Of a stretch of 13,381 nt of DNA, positions 4,443-11,822 are shown one piece after another. Origin of the DNA: CANGYM01 sp044372405 (lineage in GTDB: Bacteria; Pseudomonadota; Alphaproteobacteria; JAJTHO01; CANGYM01); assembly GCA_044372405.1 (NCBI GenBank), contig JBILRW010000037.1:1-13381 (forward strand). The letters run 5' to 3'. A model generated the notes under the pieces. That model was given only the letters and a program-made list of their open reading frames with translations, was not told the DNA's origin and searched no databases. Each line of letters opens with the position of its first letter. Position 1 is the stretch's first letter. The translations under genes and the position numbers were made by a program.

Positions 4443-7165
4443 GTCGTGGGGCTTTAGGCCATGTCATCAAGTTGTGCGACAAGCCGTTATGCCTGAAACG
4501 TCCATATAACGTCATGAGTCAGCCCACGGTTACTTTGCTTTCCTTTGGCCAAAACCCGTTGATTCGGTGTATGGCGGATGTGCAGGCCTTGGCGCGGCAG
4601 GATCCCCTGATTTTGCGCCGTCATGTTGTGTTGCTGCCCACCCATCGGGCGGCGCGGTTTTTTCAGGACCAGGCACCGGCAACGTGTTTTTTGCCCCATA
4701 TCCTAACCCTGGGGGATGAATCCATCACGCTGCCCATTCTGTGGCGCGCGCATCAGCCGGGTGGGCCCAGAGTTCTGGGAGAGGCTGAAATTCTCATCCG
4801 ACTCACCACCCTGATTCAGCAAGGGAATGCCCACGAGGACCCCGCCCGCATCGCCCCCCTGGCGCGGGATTTTTTGCAGGATGCGGAAATTTACGGCGTC
4901 ACTGAAACGGGAATGGAGGCCTTTATCAATCAACCCCTGGCCAAGCACTGGCAGAAAAACCGGGCCCTCATTGACGTTGTTCTGCGCCACTGGCCCCAGC
5001 ATACAAAAGAACATAACCTCATCACCCCCACCCTGGCCCAGCGGTTGTGGCTTCAGGACCTGGTGGATTTTATCAAAACCAAGGATTATACCCTGCACGT
5101 GGTGGGGTTTGTGAATGATACGCCGCCGTTTTTGGGGGCTTTGCAGGCGTTGGGGAAAAATCTGCATTTGATTTTGCCCTTTTCCGGTGATGAAAAACGC
5201 TGCGATGCCAAGATCCGCCGGATGCTTCAGGCCCTGGCCCCCGAGGTGATCCCCGGTGCGCCGGTATTTTCAACACCCCAGGCGGACATTTTTGGGTTTC
5301 ATATCCCCACGCACCCCGTATCCCCGGAAAACCTGAGTTTGCATGCCTACGATCACGCCCTGCAGGAAATCAAAACCACCGCGCTGACCGTAAAAAAAAT
5401 CCGCACCCAAGAGCCCGAGCGGGTTATCAGCATCGTGTGCCCCGATCCAACGTTTGTGCATCATCTCAAGGCCGAACTGCGCCGTTATGGGATCATCGCC
5501 GATGATCCCGTGGGGACCTTTTGGCGGGCGAGTCCGGAGGGGCGTTTTGTGCTGCTCTGGCTACAGATTTTATCGGGGTCGTTATCTCTGTTGGCGCTGG
5601 CAGATGTGTTGTTGCATCCCTTGATGGACTATCAGGGGGAAAAGGGCGCCCTTCGCCGTTTGGGACGGGCATTGCTCAACCATCACCGCGCGGCCCTGGC
5701 GTTGCCACCACGGGTTTGGAAGGACTTACCCTTTTACGATGAATTTCCCGTGTTATCCCAGATTCACCAGGCCCATACCGCGTATCAAAATGCTTCCCAT
5801 GCGGGGGCGGCCTGGGATTGCTTAGAAAAAACCCTGTCCCTGTTTTCTGGGGATGCCCTAAGCAACCATGCCCCCTGGCAAGAGATCGCGGGGGAGATCA
5901 CGCAGGGTCTTTCATCTCTTTCTGCGCCGCTGTCGGCCCCTTTTCTCAGCTCTCTTTTACGCACTCTCACTGCCCGTAAGGTCATCCCCACCGTGGGCCC
6001 CAAAGACACCCACGTTCGCATCATGGGGCTGTATGATGCTTATGGCCTGGCCCATGATGTTGTGATGCTGCCGGCGTGTGTGGATACTCCCCCCGGGGCG
6101 GCCGGGGAAACCCTGGCCCCGCCCCATGTTTTACGGGCCATGGGATTGCCGCCGGAGCATGATGATCACCGCGACCACATTCTGGCCTTTTTGGCGCATC
6201 AGCCAGAGGTGATCATCAGCTATACGGGAACCCCCGGGCGTTTTATCAACCGATTGTTGTGGTTTTATCCGGACCTTTTGCGCCCCAGCGCCGAAGCCAC
6301 CGTGGATCCCGATGGGGCCACGCCGTTTTCACCGTCTCCGCCGCCGGCGCCCTGTCCGCCCTTGGCGGCGCGTCCCACCCGGTTTTCCGTATCGGATATG
6401 GAGGTTTGGCAGCGCAATCCCTACGCCCTTTACGCCGCAAAAATTTTAAATCTGCGGCCCCTGCGTCCGCTGCAAGACACGGCGGCCCGGGCCCTGTATG
6501 GGACGCTGATGCACCGATTGCTGGAGGGGTATATCACCGAGGGAAACCTGAGCCAGCCCTATGATGAAAACAGCGCCAAGGCCCTGTGCCAGCGTGTTTT
6601 TTCAGACATTCAGAATCATCCGTTTTTATCGCTGTTTTGGACCACCAAGGCCATGGCGCTGCTTAAAGCCTTTCACCATCAAGAACAAACCTCCCCCTGG
6701 TGGCCTGTGGCGCTGGAGCAGCGGGGGCAATGTCAATGGGACCTTGGCGGCCAGACCTATACCCTGACCGCCCGGGCGGATCGTCTGGATCAGGACCGGG
6801 GGGGTGCGCTGCGCCTGCTGGATTACAAAACGGGGGCGCCGCCCGCCCGCAGCGAGGTCATGCGCGGCCTGGTCCCCGCCCTGCCGCTGGAGGCTGTTAT
6901 CATGAACAAGGGCGGATTCGAGGGCCTCTCCGGCACCATCGCCGCCCTGACCTATACCCATTTGCGGGGGATTGAGGATGGCGCTCCCCTGGTGGAAACC
7001 ACGCTTTCCTCGGACCTGTCCGCCTTGATAGAAAAAACAGAAGCGTGGTTGATGGCCATGATTGCGGCCTTTGCAAATCCGGATCAGCCGTATTTGTACG
7101 CGCCCCATCCGGATTTTCCGCCCGCCTATGATGATTATGGGGTTTTGGCGCGGCAGATCAGGTGA
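4439..7165 (+). CDS. addB: AddB, double-strand break repair helicase-nuclease subunit
   Basis: Subunit of the AddAB enzyme that resects double-strand DNA ends for RecA-dependent repair. The 908-residue product has an N-terminal inactivated helicase-like part containing VVLLPTHRAARFF near residue 65 without a Walker A lysine, as in alphaproteobacterial AddB. A central GLYDAYGLAHDVVMLP (about 525-540) matches the family's conserved strand-loop. The C-terminal PD-(D/E)XK nuclease domain starts at FSVSDMEVWQRNPYALYA (about 648), then ALYGTLMHRLLEG (about 684), TARADRLD (about 775) and LLDYKTGAPP (about 793), with Asp and Lys of the active site present. It is somewhat shorter than the roughly 1000 residues common in this class. 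The start overlaps the previous stop (ATGA). An internal ATG at 4514 (MSQPTVTLLSF) gives a more family-like N-terminus, and neither start has a good Shine-Dalgarno. addA does not follow. Confidence 0.92.
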   Translation: MSRGALGHVIKLCDKPLCLKRPYNVMSQPTVTLLSFGQNPLIRCMADVQALARQDPLILRRHVVLLPTHRAARFFQDQAPATCFLPHILTLGDESITLPILWRAHQPGGPRVLGEAEILIRLTTLIQQGNAHEDPARIAPLARDFLQDAEIYGVTETGMEAFINQPLAKHWQKNRALIDVVLRHWPQHTKEHNLITPTLAQRLWLQDLVDFIKTKDYTLHVVGFVNDTPPFLGALQALGKNLHLILPFSGDEKRCDAKIRRMLQALAPEVIPGAPVFSTPQADIFGFHIPTHPVSPENLSLHAYDHALQEIKTTALTVKKIRTQEPERVISIVCPDPTFVHHLKAELRRYGIIADDPVGTFWRASPEGRFVLLWLQILSGSLSLLALADVLLHPLMDYQGEKGALRRLGRALLNHHRAALALPPRVWKDLPFYDEFPVLSQIHQAHTAYQNASHAGAAWDCLEKTLSLFSGDALSNHAPWQEIAGEITQGLSSLSAPLSAPFLSSLLRTLTARKVIPTVGPKDTHVRIMGLYDAYGLAHDVVMLPACVDTPPGAAGETLAPPHVLRAMGLPPEHDDHRDHILAFLAHQPEVIISYTGTPGRFINRLLWFYPDLLRPSAEATVDPDGATPFSPSPPPAPCPPLAARPTRFSVSDMEVWQRNPYALYAAKILNLRPLRPLQDTAARALYGTLMHRLLEGYITEGNLSQPYDENSAKALCQRVFSDIQNHPFLSLFWTTKAMALLKAFHHQEQTSPWWPVALEQRGQCQWDLGGQTYTLTARADRLDQDRGGALRLLDYKTGAPPARSEVMRGLVPALPLEAVIMNKGGFEGLSGTIAALTYTHLRGIEDGAPLVETTLSSDLSALIEKTEAWLMAMIAAFANPDQPYLYAPHPDFPPAYDDYGVLARQIR

Positions 7166-7196
7166 CAAAAGCCAAGCCCTGGTGTATGTCTGGGGC

Positions 7197-7967
7197 ATGA
7201 AGATCACGCTTTTAGGTACCGGCAGTTCCAGCGGCGTCCCCATGATGGGGGGGGGCTGGGGGTCGTGTAACCCCGATAATCCCAAAAACACCCGCCTGCG
7301 GGCCAGTGTCCTGATCGAGGATCAGGGCACCCGTATCCTGATTGATATGTCGCCGGATTTGCGGCAACAGTGCCTGCGGCATGACATCAAAACGGTGGAT
7401 GCGATTTTGCTGACCCATGATCACGCGGATCACCTGCATGGCATTGACGAGGTGCGGGGGCTGAATGTTAACGGCAATGCGGCCCTGCCGCTGTATGCGG
7501 ATGCGCGCACCCTGGGGAACATCCAAAGGCGCTTTAACTATATTTTTGATAGCCCCCTGACCCATCCGCCGTTTTACAAGCCCGCCCTGATTCCGCATGT
7601 CATTACCTATGGCCAGCCCCAGCCCGTCGGCAACACGACCTTTACCCCCTTTCGCCAGCACCACGGGCCCATTGATAGCATGGGCGTGCGCATGGGCAAC
7701 GTCGCCTATTCCACCGACGTCAAGGCCTTCCCCCCGGAAAGTGAGCCGTTCCTGCAGGGCCTGGACCTGTGGATTGTGGATTGCCTGCAACGCACGCCCC
7801 ACCCCACCCATGCGCACCTGGAAACAACGTTATCGTGGATTGAGCAGTTTAAACCCAAACGGGCCATCCTCACCCACCTGAATACCGATATGGATTATGA
7901 CGCGCTGTCCGCGATGTGTCCGGCGGGGGTTGTGGTGGGGTGGGATGGGCTTTTAGCACAGACCTAA
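7197..7967 (+). CDS. Metallo-beta-lactamase-fold hydrolase, PhnP-like
   Basis: Cytoplasmic metallohydrolase of 256 residues. The family includes phosphoribosyl cyclic phosphodiesterase PhnP and other phosphodiesterases. The N-terminus MKITLLGTGSSSGVPMMGGG is typical. The dinuclear metal site is complete: THDHADH (73-79), His155-His156 in RQHHG, Asp174 in YSTD, His205/His207 in THAHLE and His227 in LTHLN. CNPDNPKNTRLRAS (24-37) is the conserved segment that follows the first glycine loop in many alphaproteobacterial homologues. The ATG at 7197 starts 31 bases after the addB stop, with only a weak GGGG before it. No phn operon is nearby, so the PhnP reaction itself is not supported and the substrate is unknown. 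A nine-G run (7247-7255) encodes residues 17-20. Confidence 0.88.
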   Translation: MKITLLGTGSSSGVPMMGGGWGSCNPDNPKNTRLRASVLIEDQGTRILIDMSPDLRQQCLRHDIKTVDAILLTHDHADHLHGIDEVRGLNVNGNAALPLYADARTLGNIQRRFNYIFDSPLTHPPFYKPALIPHVITYGQPQPVGNTTFTPFRQHHGPIDSMGVRMGNVAYSTDVKAFPPESEPFLQGLDLWIVDCLQRTPHPTHAHLETTLSWIEQFKPKRAILTHLNTDMDYDALSAMCPAGVVVGWDGLLAQT

Positions 7968-7976
7968 CCCCAAAGA

Positions 7977-7992
7977 TGTGACATTTGTCACA
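7977..7992. promoter_or_regulatory. Second CRP/FNR-family-like operator, perfect TGTGA-N6-TCACA
   Basis: TGTGACATTTGTCACA matches the 5-6-5 consensus exactly and lies 10 bases after the hydrolase stop, in the 116-base gap before the large orphan gene. The centre (7984.5) is 39.5 bases before the -35-like TTGATT, nearly the same distance as for the copy upstream of the alkene reductase. It is unlikely to be a transcription terminator because no T run follows on either strand. Confidence 0.65.
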
Positions 7993-8023
7993 TTTGGTGA
8001 AAAAAATTTTATTTAAAATGCGC

Positions 8024-8052
8024 TTGATTTGGGGCGGGAGATGGGGTAGAGT
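8024..8052 (+). promoter_or_regulatory. Candidate promoter of the large orphan gene
   Basis: TTGATT (8024-8029, four of six consensus bases) and TAGAGT (8047-8052, four of six) are separated by exactly 17 bases. Transcription would start near 8059, between the two possible start codons' ribosome sites. An A/T-rich stretch with a 6-base inverted repeat ATTTTA-TT-TAAAAT (8006-8019) lies just upstream and could act as an UP-type element. Confidence 0.4.
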
Positions 8053-8083
8053 TGGAGGGTAAATGGATGAGGAGGTTTGGGAG

Positions 8084-11000
8084 ATGGCTGATAAAAACCT
8101 GAAAGATCTTTTTTTATCGAGCGTTGAAGCCTTTGATAGTGCTGTATCTTCTGGTTTACCTTATAGCAAAGAAACAGCACAATGGAATGAATCCGCATAT
8201 AAATTATTTTCAAAGATAAGAGGTCTTAACGCGGATACCCCTTATACATTAAATGGGACTGCTCGTCCTAATGCTGCAGCCGTATCTGGCTCTGATTTTA
8301 TAAAATCTTTAGAAGAAATAAACCCTAGCGCAATATCCGCACTTGATAGCAATGGAAAAAGCATTATTCATTATCTGACTGAAAGGGCCGTTGAAAGAAA
8401 TACAAGAGCTAACAATGCCTTAAAAGATCAGAATCCCAATGAATATGATCTCAACGATCACCAATTTAAACTTTTTTTGTTTAATAAATTTTGCTCATTG
8501 ATGATTCCTCCGGCTAATTTCACGGATTTTTCAATCGGCAGTCCTTTTACAGAGAGCGGACAGTATCTTTTGGGGCAATCGCCAAGCAGTCTTGAGCAAA
8601 AACTGGCATGCATTGCGGGCGGAGACGCAAAAAAGGTTGAGACCATAAATGCAATCGCTCAGGAGATTTTAAAGGGTTACGAAACACAAACAGAATCACT
8701 GACTGGCTTTCTCTCTGGCGGCAATCATATAAGAAACATGTTGGGTGGATACGACACAGAACCGGATCAGTCCAATGAAAATTTGAAATTAATATCTTAT
8801 AAAAAAAAGCATCTCGGCTTTCAAATAACTGATCAGAATCGAACGGTACCTCTTAACCCTTTAAAAAGATATAGCGGCGGTGGGGTATTAAAAACAACGG
8901 CGGCTATTGTAACGATCGGGACGGCCTTGGTCCTTGCCCCAACAGTAGTACCTTGGATAGGCACAATGGGTTCCGTTGCTGCAAATGCCGCAGCCACCCT
9001 TTTTACGGGGCACAGCTTGCACCCTGTTGGTCAGTTTTTAAGTGGAATGGCATTGCAATTGGCCACTGGATTTGGATTATTCAAGTTATTTGATTACCAA
9101 TATAAACATGATCCCCACAATAGGTCGAAACGTATTTCTGATAGACGTTTTTGGAACTTTGGAGCCAATAAATTAGCTGCCGTTGCGACCTTCGGTGCAT
9201 CCGCGCTGGCGGCAGTTTTGGTGGGAAAACTCTTTGTAGGTATTTCTCTTCCCATCGCTATTTTTGCGGGTATTTTTGCAGCTCAGATACCCTGGAGAAA
9301 GTATATAGAAAGATTCCAAGAAATCCGTCAGCCTCAAAAGCTTAAGGATCTTGAATCTGAAATCTATCAAAAAGGCTTTGAAATGGAAAAACACAGTGAC
9401 GTACTGATGTACGAATTTGGTGGGTCCAATCAAATTGTGCGTAGTATGTTCGGTAATGAGCCAGAACAATGGAAAATCGATGGTGTTTTAGAAGTTTTAG
9501 ATCACGCAGGCGTTTTAAGTTATAGACATCAGGATACGTTGATTAATCTTGATGCACCAGACTTGAAACAAGAGATTTTTGAAAAATTAAGATATATTGA
9601 CCCTCATGCTGCCGAAGTTTTAATCAACAAAGCTGAAACTTTTGTTAATAATAGGGGGATCCCAAGGTCGCACTGCGATTTTGAAATGCTCGTGGCAAAA
9701 CATTTAAACACACACCTGTTGGCGAATTCCAATAATTCTAAAGAAAAAACATTTAAAAGAATTAGTGACCTGTGCCTAGATCCAGAATTCAATGAAATTT
9801 TCACAACAAAGGGTTTTTATGCAGCGTTGGCTGTTCCTCAAGAATTAAAAAAAGAAATTTATGGTGATTTATCCAATCCAGATTTACGGGCAAAAAAATT
9901 AAATAACCCAGATCTGAGAGAAAATAAGCTCAACATGCAAAATGTTTTTTATCATATAACCAATGAATATTTACTGCAGTTTTATGGGTATTATGCCAAA
10001 CAAAACAGTGCCATGGTCAATGCCATAGCTGATCCCGATGAATATTTGGTGGCTCTCCATCAAATGGACCTAAACCGTCCTGGGGCAATGGCAAGACTTG
10101 TGACTTTTTTCCAGGGAAACCAACACGCCCCCACTTATGATGTTGGAAAAATGACATTTATTCCTGCCATCTTTGCAGCGCTTAAAACACTTCAAACGAG
10201 TGAGCTTATTGAAACGGGTGGAGACATTGATAAAGACTTTTTAGCCAAAGCAGAGCAACGCCATAACAGAAATGAAGCCGCAAAGTGGATGCCCATTTCC
10301 GAAGGTATAGCCAGTCCCTTTGGCATGAAAGCCCAAAATCACACAATGGCCATCGGTTACCATAGGCATATCTTGTGGAGATCGTTTCAACAATTTAAAG
10401 ATCTTCTTGTGAACGACCAGGCTTTTCAGGATTTGACTGAAACTCTTCCTGTTGCCGGAAATCTTATAGATTCTATTGCAAAATCTACAAAAATTATTTT
10501 ACCCCAAATGGCCAACCTAATCAAAGATGCTAAAATTTCGCCAGGAACCAAAAGTAAATTTCAATATGTTAATATTGATACATCAGAGTTTGATGCTCTT
10601 TATAAAAGTTTAAGGTCATATATCAACAAAGAAAGATATGAAGCCCTAAGAATACAGTTACCGGATATTGAAAAGAGAATTAGAGTAGAAAAACAGCCTT
10701 TTTATAACACCGATGTATGGGCTTATTGCGGCGAAACGAATATACAAAATTTGCAAGATTTTACAAAATTTTATCAAAAAAGACCAACGTATTTTGCCCG
10801 TTCCAATCTGGATCCAACCCTCTCAAGCCTTGCCGATCGGGAAATACAATCCAGAAATGAAGAGGTCGTTGGCTTTACAAAAAACGGAATTGTTTTTAAA
10901 AAAGCGAATGGACAGTATGACATGACCATACTAGATGAAAAATTAAAAAATGATTATAAACAACAGGTTGCATCTTTTGAGAGTGATGTAAAAACAGCTT

Positions 11001-11353
11001 GTGCAAAAATCGACACTCAAATTGCCGGTATAGTTTCACGTATAACAAGAATTCAATCGCAATTTGACAACGTTGCACTCGCTCTAGAGCAATACAAGAA
11101 AAAACAAACGATGATTTCTAATGATTTATCCAGCGCAAACTGGCTAACAAGAGCTCTTACCCTTCAGGGGGAAACATGGAATCCCTTGCGATTTTTGATG
11201 AAAGGGTATTCTGAGACTTCGAGTAATGTGAACATAGGCAGTAATGCAGGAAGAAATGACATTAGAACCATGAATCCACAGGGCAGTCCTAGAGGAATAG
11301 AGGAACATCTAAATTTATCAACCCTAGGTTTGCAAAATGTTTATGGGGCCTAA
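8084..11353 (+). CDS. Large orphan protein (1089 aa) with central hydrophobic segments, function unknown
   Basis: I do not recognise a family. The ATG at 8084 is preferred because GAGGAGG (8069-8075) lies 8 bases upstream; an in-frame ATG at 8063 has its purine-rich site only 3 bases away. There is no signal peptide. Residues 1-265 are hydrophilic. Hydrophobic stretches rich in Ala, Gly and Val follow at about 270-310, 315-335 and 361-404, probably four or five membrane passes with PWIGTMGSVAANAA and ISLPIAIFAGIFAAQIPW among them. Residues 405-1089 are hydrophilic and largely helical in character. They include a direct repeat NPDLRAKKLN/NPDLRENKLN (598-617) and a coiled-coil-like stretch (about 950-1010). 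The last 60 residues are polar. G+C is about 40% in sampled lines, against about 60% in neighbours, with A/T-ending codons, suggesting transfer or relaxed constraint. It is a single gene ended by a hairpin sequence next to convergent rnpB. Candidate roles (secreted effector, pore-forming or membrane-anchored factor) are guesses. Confidence 0.85.
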   Translation: MADKNLKDLFLSSVEAFDSAVSSGLPYSKETAQWNESAYKLFSKIRGLNADTPYTLNGTARPNAAAVSGSDFIKSLEEINPSAISALDSNGKSIIHYLTERAVERNTRANNALKDQNPNEYDLNDHQFKLFLFNKFCSLMIPPANFTDFSIGSPFTESGQYLLGQSPSSLEQKLACIAGGDAKKVETINAIAQEILKGYETQTESLTGFLSGGNHIRNMLGGYDTEPDQSNENLKLISYKKKHLGFQITDQNRTVPLNPLKRYSGGGVLKTTAAIVTIGTALVLAPTVVPWIGTMGSVAANAAATLFTGHSLHPVGQFLSGMALQLATGFGLFKLFDYQYKHDPHNRSKRISDRRFWNFGANKLAAVATFGASALAAVLVGKLFVGISLPIAIFAGIFAAQIPWRKYIERFQEIRQPQKLKDLESEIYQKGFEMEKHSDVLMYEFGGSNQIVRSMFGNEPEQWKIDGVLEVLDHAGVLSYRHQDTLINLDAPDLKQEIFEKLRYIDPHAAEVLINKAETFVNNRGIPRSHCDFEMLVAKHLNTHLLANSNNSKEKTFKRISDLCLDPEFNEIFTTKGFYAALAVPQELKKEIYGDLSNPDLRAKKLNNPDLRENKLNMQNVFYHITNEYLLQFYGYYAKQNSAMVNAIADPDEYLVALHQMDLNRPGAMARLVTFFQGNQHAPTYDVGKMTFIPAIFAALKTLQTSELIETGGDIDKDFLAKAEQRHNRNEAAKWMPISEGIASPFGMKAQNHTMAIGYHRHILWRSFQQFKDLLVNDQAFQDLTETLPVAGNLIDSIAKSTKIILPQMANLIKDAKISPGTKSKFQYVNIDTSEFDALYKSLRSYINKERYEALRIQLPDIEKRIRVEKQPFYNTDVWAYCGETNIQNLQDFTKFYQKRPTYFARSNLDPTLSSLADREIQSRNEEVVGFTKNGIVFKKANGQYDMTILDEKLKNDYKQQVASFESDVKTACAKIDTQIAGIVSRITRIQSQFDNVALALEQYKKKQTMISNDLSSANWLTRALTLQGETWNPLRFLMKGYSETSSNVNIGSNAGRNDIRTMNPQGSPRGIEEHLNLSTLGLQNVYGA

Positions 11354-11360
11354 TGGCCCC
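11345..11360. terminator. Hairpin GGGGCC-TAAT-GGCCCC between convergent genes
   Basis: A perfect 6-base inverted repeat with the loop TAAT. The stop codon of the large orphan gene forms three of the four loop bases. The right arm merges into a nine-C run (11357-11365). On the minus strand it lies just past the 3' end of rnpB. No T run follows on either strand, so an intrinsic terminator is only possible, not shown. Confidence 0.35.
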
Positions 11361-11772
<412 letters not shown>

Positions 11773-11774
11773 TC

Positions 11775-11803
11775 ACCCTATCACAGGGGCGGCGGCTAAA
11801 CAA
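11775..11803 (-). promoter_or_regulatory. Candidate rnpB promoter
   Basis: On the minus strand TTGTTT (11803-11798) and TAGGGT (11780-11775) are 17 bases apart and would start transcription near 11768, within a few bases of the P1-defined 5' end. The match to the consensus is weak (three of six each); position is the main argument. Confidence 0.3.
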
Positions 11804-11822
11804 TGCTGACTTTTTCTGAACA

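Noticed and set aside
6626..7291. 221-codon minus-strand frame within addB
   Set aside because: It is a shadow of the GC-rich addB frame; addB nuclease motifs are clear on the plus strand across this stretch.
7977..7992. Intrinsic terminator after the metallohydrolase
   Set aside because: The dyad is followed by GGTG and an A run, not a T run. Its exact TGTGA-N6-TCACA form and a second copy elsewhere favour a protein-binding site.
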